From a virus, in IMG/VR virus record IMGVR_UViG_3300032048_000024, positions 1-20,634 of that record: 20,634 nucleotides of DNA; one strand, written 5' to 3'. Below the pieces are notes generated by a model. The model did not search any database and had not been told where the DNA came from. It was given only the letters and a program-made list of their open reading frames with translations. Numbering within the stretch: the stretch's first letter is position 1; every line of letters begins with the position of its first letter. Below, in pieces: positions 1 through 5,942 of this stretch. The translations under genes were made by a program, and so were the position numbers.

Positions 1-157
1 GCAGTTTGAAGTTATCAAAGCGAAACTAAATCACATCGGTATGATGGGACAGTGGTATCAACGCTATGATATTTCTAAGTCTGCGCAAGATGTTAGAAAG
101 GTGATTGATAAACTTGAAGAAGATTTAAATGAATCATGTGGTATGAGTAGAAAATAA
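1..157 (+). CDS. 3' end of an unrecognised protein (partial)
   Basis: The C-terminal 51 codons of a gene that begins before the window. The frame starts at base 2 and ends with TAA at 155-157. The visible peptide is hydrophilic and probably helical, with a predicted amphipathic helix near SAQDVRKVIDKLEEDLNE, and it ends in SCGMSRK. I do not recognise the family. The stop codon overlaps an ATG at 157-159 (TAATG), so translation may be coupled to the next gene, and the two probably share a transcript. Nothing here points to a function. Confidence 0.6.
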   Translation, partial: QFEVIKAKLNHIGMMGQWYQRYDISKSAQDVRKVIDKLEEDLNESCGMSRK

Positions 158-158
158 T

Positions 159-163
159 GGAGG
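159..163 (+). promoter_or_regulatory. Shine-Dalgarno GGAGG that selects the start at 169
   Basis: GGAGG lies five bases before the ATG at 169-171. The alternative ATG at 157-159 overlaps the previous stop codon but has only weak purine-rich sequence ahead of it. The ribosome site therefore favours 169, although reinitiation at 157 cannot be excluded. Confidence 0.6.
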
Positions 164-168
164 TAACT

Positions 169-477
169 ATGGCGTTGCTTGAAGATATAGTTGATTTTTG
201 TAAAAAGGAATTGAGCATCCCGTCAGATATTTTGGTGTCTGTTGAGCGGGATGATTTATCAGAAGATAATGTTAAAGGTTGGACTACTGATTCTGCTGAA
301 GATGATGAGTACGATATTGAAATAGATGCACGTCTTAGTTTCAAAGAAACTATCTTAACGGTGTGCCATGAGATGGTACACGTTCTCCAATTACACGAAA
401 ACCGTGAGCTTGATGAAAATGAAGCTTACGAAAAAGAAGAGTTCCTATATAAAAATTATATAAATAACTCTCAGTAG
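169..477 (+). CDS. Small HExxH zinc-metallopeptidase-like protein
   Basis: A 102-residue protein, or 106 if the ATG at 157 is used. Residues 67-71 read HEMVH within TVCHEMVHVLQLHE, a classic zincin HExxH helix in which the two His bind zinc and the Glu is catalytic. A Glu-rich stretch follows, and NEAYEKE at 84-90 could supply the third zinc ligand, as in other minimal ExxH..E peptidases. The first 60 residues are acidic and precede the active-site helix. There is no signal peptide or membrane span, so it should act in the cytoplasm. The substrate is unknown. It lies directly downstream of an unrecognised gene, and its last codons contain the late promoter for the next gene. The zinc-binding role is inferred from the motif alone; loss of protease activity is possible. 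Confidence 0.7.
   Translation: MALLEDIVDFCKKELSIPSDILVSVERDDLSEDNVKGWTTDSAEDDEYDIEIDARLSFKETILTVCHEMVHVLQLHENRELDENEAYEKEEFLYKNYINNSQ
459..466 (+). promoter_or_regulatory. T4-type late promoter octamer TATAAATA
   Basis: Exact match to the T4 late -10 element, inside the last codons of the metallopeptidase-like gene and 63 bp ahead of the ATG at 530. T4 late promoters have no -35 element and are read by the gp55 sigma factor with gp33 and the sliding clamp. Initiation would be expected near 472, giving a leader of about 58 nt that includes the AAAAGGAAAAG ribosome site. Confidence 0.55.
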
Positions 478-529
478 TTAATCCCTACTATAAAAAGGAT
501 ATTTTTTAAAAAATAAAAAGGAAAAGCAT

Positions 530-1282
530 ATGTTTAAAAAACTTTTAGTCGCGACGGCGGCCATGCTATTATCTGTAACTTCTGTTGCTGGTATAAGCTT
601 ATCAGGGTTATATGAGGGCACACTCGATTCACACGGTGCATACACTCAAGATATAACTACTACAATGAAAGGTACATCTGGAAGTTCCACAGTTACTGTG
701 GTTTTAGATGGCGCTTTTGATATAGATGATATGTATGTGGAAACAACTACTGGTCCTCTAACATTTACGTTAGGTGATAAATCTGGGGATGACCCTGATT
801 CAGTATCTATTGGTGTTGTTGCAACATCAGGTGGATTCACAGTAGGAATAAATCAAGTCTCAGGTGGTTCAGCAACTCTCGATGTTGGTGGCGCACTTGC
901 AGGTATTACATTTAATGTGACAGATGTTACTAACACTGAAAGAGAGACAACAGCTACTTATGAAGTGGCAGGTCTAAAAGCTACAGTTGTACATAATAAA
1001 GTTACCGCAGGTAACAATATTGATACAACAATTGCAACAACTCTTGCAGGTTTGACATTAAGTGCTAATCATGATTCAAATGCAGACGGTACCTCAGAAA
1101 ACGGTGGTTCAGTATCTAAAGCTTTAGAAGGTTTAGGTACAGTTAAAGCTGAAATGTCTAAGACCGGAGCTGGTGTTACAACTAAAACATTTAGTTTGAC
1201 ACGTGGTATCTGGACAGGCGAGTGGGAAAAAGTAGGAAGCGCAGATGGCGTTACCTCTCTTAAGGCTAGTCTAGCATTTTAA
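530..1282 (+). CDS. Exported beta-rich, porin-like outer-membrane protein
   Basis: A 250-residue protein with a clear Sec signal peptide: Lys-Lys at 3-4, a hydrophobic core up to about residue 18, and a likely signal peptidase I site after SVA (about residue 20). The mature part is rich in Thr, Gly, Ser and Val, alternates short beta strands with turns, has no cysteine, and ends in Phe after SLKASLA, like the C-terminal beta signal of outer-membrane barrels. It resembles bacterial porins in composition and end signal, but I cannot name a family. It sits between structural features that make it a single transcription unit: a late promoter at 459 and a strong terminator at 1309. A role in altering the host surface late in infection (superinfection exclusion or permeability) is inference. 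A host-acquired virion or adhesin protein is the alternative. Confidence 0.65.
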   Translation: MFKKLLVATAAMLLSVTSVAGISLSGLYEGTLDSHGAYTQDITTTMKGTSGSSTVTVVLDGAFDIDDMYVETTTGPLTFTLGDKSGDDPDSVSIGVVATSGGFTVGINQVSGGSATLDVGGALAGITFNVTDVTNTERETTATYEVAGLKATVVHNKVTAGNNIDTTIATTLAGLTLSANHDSNADGTSENGGSVSKALEGLGTVKAEMSKTGAGVTTKTFSLTRGIWTGEWEKVGSADGVTSLKASLAF

Positions 1283-1308
1283 AGGAACTTAACTATTAAG
1301 TAACTTCT

Positions 1309-1342
1309 AGGGGATTTGGTAACTATATCAAATCCCCTTTTT
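1309..1342 (+). terminator. Rho-independent terminator after the porin-like gene
   Basis: GGGGATTTG at 1310-1318 pairs with CAAATCCCC at 1329-1337. The stem can be extended inward with one G-U pair to leave a four-base loop, and outward by one A-T pair, and it is followed by TTTTT at 1338-1342. It should stop transcription from the late promoter at 459. Confidence 0.85.
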
Positions 1343-1358
1343 AATTTATGGAGATATT

Positions 1359-1589
1359 ATGAATAACACAAAACTCATTAGTGAGTATTACCACCCAGAT
1401 GGTGGTGTAGCAAAAATTTATAGAGTGATGACGGCTATGGACGGAGACCACTCATTTTTTTCAATAACATATAAAGATACAAATGGTGTTCGCATTGGAA
1501 CTGAAGACTTTCCATATAAGTCTTTAAGGTATGTTGAAGATGCAGCAGAAAACTGGACACTAGGAATTAAACAATTATTAACGGAGTAA
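1359..1589 (+). CDS. Small conserved-looking phage protein of unknown function
   Basis: A 76-residue soluble protein beginning MNNTKLISEYYHPDGG, with a GGAG ribosome site 8 nt before the ATG. It has a likely antiparallel beta core (AKIYRVMTA, HSFFSITYKD, VRIGTEDFP) followed by a helix, VEDAAENWTLGIKQLL, an alpha/beta layout seen in many small phage proteins. There is no signal peptide, membrane span or catalytic motif. It follows the terminator at 1309 directly, so its transcript either starts in the short gap or depends on read-through. Its stop is four bases from the next start, so the two are probably co-translated. I cannot assign a function. Confidence 0.6.
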   Translation: MNNTKLISEYYHPDGGVAKIYRVMTAMDGDHSFFSITYKDTNGVRIGTEDFPYKSLRYVEDAAENWTLGIKQLLTE

Positions 1590-1592
1590 GAA

Positions 1593-1838
1593 ATGGCAGA
1601 TTTCGATTTTGGCTTTACACTTGTAGATGAAGCAGAGCTAGATGTTGCAAAAGAAGTAGCATCATCATCAGCAACTGCAACTAACACACAAACAAAGCTA
1701 GACAATTTATATAATGCTATTACGCCTCTACTTAATAATCTTAAGGCTAATCCTGAAAAAGAATATATTAAATGGCCTAATAGGGTAGACAAGGTAGAAG
1801 CATTTGAAGGTCAAATATTAAAAATATATAAAGGATAA
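1593..1838 (+). CDS. Small acidic protein of unknown function
   Basis: An 81-residue protein with GGAG 6 nt ahead of its ATG, three bases after the stop of the upstream gene. The N-terminal half is acidic and Ala/Ser/Thr-rich (LVDEAELDVAKEVASSSA). The C-terminal half has the pattern LYNAITPLLNNLKANPEKEY, then a basic WPNRVDKVEAFEGQILKIYKG tail, probably two helices. No recognised domain, membrane span or metal site is present. The two-gene unit 1359-1838 ends just before a sigma70-like promoter. The small helical layout would suit an adaptor or a minor virion component, but this is only speculation. Confidence 0.6.
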   Translation: MADFDFGFTLVDEAELDVAKEVASSSATATNTQTKLDNLYNAITPLLNNLKANPEKEYIKWPNRVDKVEAFEGQILKIYKG

Positions 1839-1841
1839 GTA

Positions 1842-1870
1842 TGTACATTCCGATTCAACTGTGATATAAT
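1842..1870 (+). promoter_or_regulatory. Sigma70-like promoter for the 33-59-32 cluster
   Basis: A perfect TATAAT -10 at 1865-1870 stands 17 bp after TGTACA (1842-1847), which matches the -35 consensus at four of six positions. The ATG of the next gene is at 1904. This is the only consensus-like host-type promoter I see in the window, and it heads the replication/transcription block, which in T4 is expressed before the late genes. Confidence 0.55.
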
Positions 1871-1885
1871 ATACTTAATATCACA
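1860..1885 (+). promoter_or_regulatory. Inverted repeat over the -10 element (candidate operator)
   Basis: TGTGATAT at 1860-1867 is the inverted copy of ATATCACA at 1878-1885, with ten bases between. The left arm overlaps the -10 hexamer and the right arm covers the expected start-site region. Such a perfect 8-bp dyad could bind a dimeric repressor or form a hairpin at the 5' end of the mRNA. Confidence 0.4.
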
Positions 1886-1903
1886 ACTTGAAGGAATTAG
1901 ATT

Positions 1904-2293
1904 ATGCCTAAACGTAAAATGACAGAAGCACAACGAGCGGCTGCATCAAAAAATTTAGCTAAAGCGAGAGCGGCTAAAAAGCCAGCTAAATATAAAACTG
2001 TTGCAGAAAGTGTTCAAGCACTTGATGATGACCATGGATTATCTATGGTAAATGTCAAGAAATATATTAAAGCTACTACAGAAAAAATGGCAACATTACG
2101 ACGTGGTATTCAAACTGGTGAGAGAGGAGCACTTGCTAAGTATGAAGCAGCAAGAGTTTATAGAACTCATTGTCAAACATACTTACGTGAAGGTGTGTGG
2201 TCATTAGACTTTTATGGTGAGAATGAAGAGAAGCCAGTCTATTGGTCAACACTTGTTCCAGCTTATGATAAAGATGGATATCAGAAAGTATAA
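1904..2293 (+). CDS. Basic small protein upstream of gp33, conserved-looking, unknown function
   Basis: A 129-residue protein whose first 30 residues are very basic and Ala/Lys-rich (MPKRKMTEAQRAAASKNLAK), similar to the flexible tails of nucleic-acid-binding proteins. The middle (about 50-75) looks helical. The C-terminal part is aromatic-rich (LREGVWSLDFYGENEEKPVYW). Proteins of this type lie beside gene 33 in marine T4-like phages, and in T4 the neighbouring slot holds dsbA, a double-strand DNA-binding protein; I do not see clear homology to DsbA. The AAGGAATTAG ribosome site precedes the ATG, and the stop overlaps the gp33 start (TAATG). A DNA- or RNA-binding role in late transcription or replication is inferred from composition and position only. 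Confidence 0.65.
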   Translation: MPKRKMTEAQRAAASKNLAKARAAKKPAKYKTVAESVQALDDDHGLSMVNVKKYIKATTEKMATLRRGIQTGERGALAKYEAARVYRTHCQTYLREGVWSLDFYGENEEKPVYWSTLVPAYDKDGYQKV

Positions 2294-2523
2294 TGGAGGA
2301 CATCAATAAGAAAGCATTCTCAAATTTAGTTGAGAATTATGTTCGTACACATAGAGGTTGTCCATACATTGATGCAGTAATTCAAGTGTGTGAGGACAAT
2401 GAAATTGACCTTAGAGATAGTAAGAAACTTATCTCAAAAGAGATTATACAACACGTAGAGTTCGAAGCAAAAGAACTCAACTTATTACAAGGTGGTAATC
2501 CTACATATGTATTACCTATATGA
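2293..2523 (+). CDS. 33: gp33-like late-transcription co-activator
   Basis: A 76-residue protein. In T4, gp33 bridges the RNA polymerase beta flap and the sliding clamp gp45, and so enables clamp-dependent activation of late promoters. Here the block YIDAVIQVCEDNEIDLRDSK, followed by a helical segment, matches the small helical gp33 core found in marine T4-like phages. It is shorter than T4 gp33 (112 residues). The hydrophobic C-terminus, NPTYVLPI, is where a clamp-contacting tail would be expected. The gene lies immediately before gene 59, as in T4. Its ATG overlaps the previous stop, and GGAGG lies just after the start codon, which suggests coupled reinitiation. The stop also overlaps the gp59 start. 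Identification rests on motif and gene order. Confidence 0.75.
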   Translation: MEDINKKAFSNLVENYVRTHRGCPYIDAVIQVCEDNEIDLRDSKKLISKEIIQHVEFEAKELNLLQGGNPTYVLPI

Positions 2524-3092
2524 CCGGATATGAAGCATTTATAATACACCATGCAATCAATCTCCATTTTAATGGAACATATGATTGCTTTAAGTATAAT
2601 TTTAAAACAAATATAACTGAAAGAACTTATTGGAAAAGACCAGATAAATTTCAGTTAACTAAAATCGGTAAACGATTTAAGAAAAGAGATGACCTCATCT
2701 TATATTTTGCAGCTCATCAAGTAGCAGGTAATAAGTATAGTGGTGATATGATTAGAGACGAAGAGACTTATACTAAGTTTTTAAAACGTATAGATAGTAT
2801 TAGTTATTTGTTTAAGAACGAATTAGAAGAAATTTCAGATGTAAAGTTTGATACTCTTTTGGAAATAGAAGAAACATATCCAAGAATAGTACAGCTTCAT
2901 TTGGAAGGCACGGTGTCTTTAGAGACATTGTGTATAGTGAATAGGCTTACAAGTTTTATTGAAAAAGCTAATTCACATATAAGTGAGACCATCTTATGGC
3001 CGGACTTATATAAAAAGATAACTAAGTATCAATCCTTTTTAAAGTTTGATGACCTTAAAATGAGAACGATTATATTAGATGTCTTTAAATAA
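2520..3092 (+). CDS. 59: gp59-like loader of the replicative helicase
   Basis: A 190-residue protein (T4 gp59 has 217). T4 gp59 is an all-helical protein that binds fork DNA and gp32 and loads the gp41 helicase. Shared features are the N-terminal HFNGTYDCFKYNF block (T4 has the equivalent MNGKYDVIKYNW), the basic RPDKFQLTKIGKRFKKRDDL segment, a helix with FAAHQVAGNKYSGDM, and a C-terminal domain with the ETLCIVNRLTSFIEK and LYKKITKYQSFLKF helices. It overlaps gp33 by four bases (ATGA) and precedes gene 32, the T4 order, which fits its physical partnership with gp32. Confidence 0.85.
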   Translation: MTGYEAFIIHHAINLHFNGTYDCFKYNFKTNITERTYWKRPDKFQLTKIGKRFKKRDDLILYFAAHQVAGNKYSGDMIRDEETYTKFLKRIDSISYLFKNELEEISDVKFDTLLEIEETYPRIVQLHLEGTVSLETLCIVNRLTSFIEKANSHISETILWPDLYKKITKYQSFLKFDDLKMRTIILDVFK

Positions 3093-3097
3093 TGATA

Positions 3098-3129
3098 CAA
3101 AGAAATATAAATTAATATAAATTTTTAAA
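3098..3129 (+). promoter_or_regulatory. Unstructured A/U leader of gene 32 (candidate autoregulatory operator)
   Basis: The stretch before the AAAGGAGATG ribosome site is almost wholly A and T and contains a near repeat of ATATAAATT (3105-3113 and 3115-3123). T4 gp32 represses its own translation by binding cooperatively to an unstructured A/U-rich leader. The composition here is suited to the same control. It also holds two 7/8 matches to the late octamer (TATAAATT). Confidence 0.35.
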
Positions 3130-3140
3130 GGAGATGTACA

Positions 3141-4025
3141 ATGAGTTTCGCAGACTTAAAGGCTAAGGCTAATGACATGAGCGCATTAGTTGGTGCGGCC
3201 CAAAGCACCACAGAAAAGAAAACATTCGGCGACGACCGTATGTGGAAACCCACGGTAGACAAAGCAGGTAACGGTTATGCCGTTATTCGTTTCTTACCGA
3301 CTGTCGAAGGTGATGATTTGCCTTGGGCAAAATACTGGGACCATTTCTTTCAGGGACCAACTGGTCAATGGTATGTTGAGAAATCACTTACTACAATTCA
3401 GAAGGATGACCCTGTTTCAGAAATGAATTCAAAACTTTGGAATACAGGTATTGAAGCAGACAAAGATACTGCACGTAGACGTAAGCGTAGGCTTCACTAT
3501 GTGTCAAATATCTATGTTGTTTCTGACCCTGAAAGTCCAGAAAACAATGGTAAAACATTCTTATATACTTATGGTGCTAAAATCTTTGAGAAAATCATGG
3601 ATAGTATGCAACCTAAGTATGAGGATGAACAACCAATCAATCCATTTGATCTATGGGGTGGTGCTAACTTCAAAATGAAGATTGCTCAAGTAGCGGGATT
3701 CCGCAACTATGACCGGTCTGAGTTTGGTACACCAGAGGCTTTGAATGCTGATGATAATATATTAGAAGCTATTTTCAATAAGCAGTATTCTCTTAAGGAG
3801 TTTACTGACCCTTCAACATTTAAATCTTATAGTGAGCTTAATCTTAAGTTGACTAGAGTGTTAGGTGAGGAAGTAAAGACGCCGTCTGAAATTGACTACG
3901 TTGATGAAGATATATCTAATGAAACACGTCAAGACCCAGTTGCGGTTGCTGCAGATCCAGTTCAACGAGCTGAAGCTGAAGATGACACAATGAGTTATTT
4001 CGCTAAATTAGCGGCTGAAGCTTAA
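3141..4025 (+). CDS. 32: gp32 single-stranded DNA-binding protein
   Basis: A 294-residue protein (T4 gp32 has 301). It coats ssDNA at phage forks and organises gp59/gp41 and recombination proteins. The OB-fold core is evident from MWKPTVDKAGNGYAVIRFLP (34-53), FFQGPTGQWYVEKS (69-82), VSNIYVVSDPESPENNGKTF (121-140) and the GGANFKMKIAQVAGF region, which lines up with T4 EGANFVLKVKQVSGF. A basic patch, ARRRKRRLHY (111-120), precedes the second half of the core. The protein has no cysteine at all. The T4 zinc ligands C77, C87 and C90 fall where this protein has KDDPVSEMNSK, so it is a zinc-free version, a pattern I associate with marine relatives. The acidic tail (EDDTMSYF) is weaker than in T4. 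Confidence 0.95.
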   Translation: MSFADLKAKANDMSALVGAAQSTTEKKTFGDDRMWKPTVDKAGNGYAVIRFLPTVEGDDLPWAKYWDHFFQGPTGQWYVEKSLTTIQKDDPVSEMNSKLWNTGIEADKDTARRRKRRLHYVSNIYVVSDPESPENNGKTFLYTYGAKIFEKIMDSMQPKYEDEQPINPFDLWGGANFKMKIAQVAGFRNYDRSEFGTPEALNADDNILEAIFNKQYSLKEFTDPSTFKSYSELNLKLTRVLGEEVKTPSEIDYVDEDISNETRQDPVAVAADPVQRAEAEDDTMSYFAKLAAEA

Positions 4026-4030
4026 TCACT

Positions 4031-4054
4031 AAGCCCTCTTCGGAGGGCTTTTTT
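4031..4054 (+). terminator. Rho-independent terminator after gene 32 with a UUCG loop
   Basis: AAGCCCTC (4031-4038) pairs perfectly with GAGGGCTT (4043-4050) around a TTCG tetraloop, followed by a T run to 4054. It ends the + strand 33-59-32 transcript. On the opposite strand no U-run follows the hairpin, so it should act mainly in one direction, although it sits exactly between two converging genes. Confidence 0.92.
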
Positions 4055-5942
4055 ATTCACGAATGTGCATGTAAGTGTCACCATAACCACCTGCTTCATA
4101 ATTAACAACAGTTGTATTAATATGTGTTTGACCGGATTCAGCCTGAATTGCTCTATTTAATGCTTTCTGATCTTGAGTTCTTATATAAGCTGCTTGCATT
4201 TCTTCACTCTCTCTAAACTTTTTGACTTGCGAACCAACCCAAGCATTTTTACCAAATTGTGCATAATGAGTTGTAGAGCCAGGTTTACTAGGGTCTAAAC
4301 CCCAACGAACACCAGTATCAGGATTTATTAAGTTGTTTGATAATTTAGTAATCTCTCTTAATCCTGCAGCATAATGATGGGTAAGTGCACTTTCACTTAA
4401 ACCTCCAACAGCACCTGTTTCACCAATCTCAATTCCAAATATCTTTCTAGCCCAGTCAGGTATCATACCTTTAACCCAATTTGCTATTCTACCTGGTATA
4501 GCAGTAATCCATTCCCATACGCCAGTACGGTAGTCTGCACTTGTAAATAAACCTCGTATAAATTCTATGGCACCAGATATTAAATGGAAAGGGGCGGCAA
4601 CCAATTTACGAATTAAATCCATGAAACTAAATTCTTGTATTGCTCTAAGAACATCACCTGTTGCACTTTGACCTTTAATAATAGTTCCATCCTTATTTGA
4701 TTTTAAACCGAAGGCTTTCTTAAGAAGCCATACCGCTACATTTTTAACTACATCTGCTAAACCACCAACTATATAACCTAAAAGACCACCAGTAGCTTCA
4801 CCTATTATAGTCATTAAAGTACTTCCTTCTTTTTCTGATTCTTTTTTACCAGATTTAAATCCTTCAAAAAGACCAAATAGTAATGTTACTGGCCATAAAA
4901 TTCTTCCTAGAAATTTTACAATACCAAGATTCTTAAAGACATCAAAGGTTGATTTCATACCTCTCCAGGTAGCTTTACCCATCCATTTAGATATACCAGC
5001 ACTAAAATTAGTAATAGGTTTAAATATTTTACCTATTCTTCGTGTTAATAAACCAGCATATCCAGCAGACATCCATGCTGCTCTAACAGGTAATGACCCA
5101 CGAGGTCCAGGTCTATTACCAAGTGGCTTACCATCAACACCTAAACCAATAGAATTAAATGCTTTCAGTCTTATATTAGACATTCTAGTCTTTATACCTT
5201 CAACAAGACCAGCCCATCCAAATGCTTTCCATTGACCATCTACTTTTCTATATATTGGTTTACCATTTTTATCATAGCCAGCCCATTTCATAACACTACC
5301 TACAAATTTATTCCAACCAGCAACAACAGCGGGTATTACACCCTTACTCCATACTTTAATGCCCGCTAAAACTTGAACAACTTCCTCATGCCATTTACGT
5401 ATTGCTAAATAAGCACCGCCTATAAGTAATACCGTAGCTATTAGAATTGGAATTTTAAATTTTTTCCAAGCATCTCTTAATATATCTAAGCCTTCTATTT
5501 TCTTTTCAGCTCTGAGTTTCAAACCTTCAGCCCAGCCCATGAAACTAAATTTTCTTTTTCCAGTTTCTAAATCTCTTTCACGTTGGTCTCTTCTATCTTG
5601 TAGTCGCCAAATTCTATCTCTATTAGCTTGCTTATTAGTTAGATTCATCGTGGCAGTTTCAGCACTCAACATCATTTTTTGAACTTTACCTTTAGTAGTA
5701 TCTTTATGCAATGCATCAGTAAAGGTTTTTGCTTGACCAGCTAAATAACGACGTTTAAAGTCAGTAGCATCATCAATAATTAAACTCTGATTCTCTTCAT
5801 TAACTTTCTGAGATGACTGTATCATCTCCTGACGCTTAGCTTCTTCAGACTCTCTCAGTCTATCGCGCGTACTAAGTTGATTCTGCTTTCGCAGAAGTTG
5901 GACTACTTGTTGCAGTAATGTTTCTTGAGTTTTTTTAGCCAT
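4053..5942 (-). CDS. Tail tape measure protein (gp29-like position)
   Basis: A 629-residue protein encoded straight after the frameshifting tail chaperone, the standard place for a tape measure. The first 130 residues are charged and helical (coiled-coil-like, with LLQQVVQLLRKQNQL and runs of Glu/Arg/Lys). Residues 164-182 form a strong membrane span (IPILIATVLLIGGAYLAI), and further hydrophobic, Gly-rich segments lie at about 343-360 and 376-396, as in tape measures that insert into the host inner membrane. The length is near that of T4 gp29 (590). At about 0.15 nm per residue it predicts a tail of roughly 94 nm. The start ATG shares one base with the stop of the chaperone extension. I see no lytic or peptidase motif. 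Sequence identity to gp29 is not evident, so the call rests on context, length and composition. Confidence 0.7.
   Translation of the reverse strand: MAKKTQETLLQQVVQLLRKQNQLSTRDRLRESEEAKRQEMIQSSQKVNEENQSLIIDDATDFKRRYLAGQAKTFTDALHKDTTKGKVQKMMLSAETATMNLTNKQANRDRIWRLQDRRDQRERDLETGKRKFSFMGWAEGLKLRAEKKIEGLDILRDAWKKFKIPILIATVLLIGGAYLAIRKWHEEVVQVLAGIKVWSKGVIPAVVAGWNKFVGSVMKWAGYDKNGKPIYRKVDGQWKAFGWAGLVEGIKTRMSNIRLKAFNSIGLGVDGKPLGNRPGPRGSLPVRAAWMSAGYAGLLTRRIGKIFKPITNFSAGISKWMGKATWRGMKSTFDVFKNLGIVKFLGRILWPVTLLFGLFEGFKSGKKESEKEGSTLMTIIGEATGGLLGYIVGGLADVVKNVAVWLLKKAFGLKSNKDGTIIKGQSATGDVLRAIQEFSFMDLIRKLVAAPFHLISGAIEFIRGLFTSADYRTGVWEWITAIPGRIANWVKGMIPDWARKIFGIEIGETGAVGGLSESALTHHYAAGLREITKLSNNLINPDTGVRWGLDPSKPGSTTHYAQFGKNAWVGSQVKKFRESEEMQAAYIRTQDQKALNRAIQAESGQTHINTTVVNYEAGGYGDTYMHIRE

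Noticed and set aside
1418-1792. - strand ORF opposite the two small genes
   Set aside because: Shadow frame. The + strand genes have ribosome sites and proper spacing, and the reverse frame has neither.
4557-4564. TATAAATT near matches, also around 6846, 13446 and 19995
   Set aside because: Seven-of-eight matches inside coding regions. They are too frequent in AT-rich DNA to mean anything alone.
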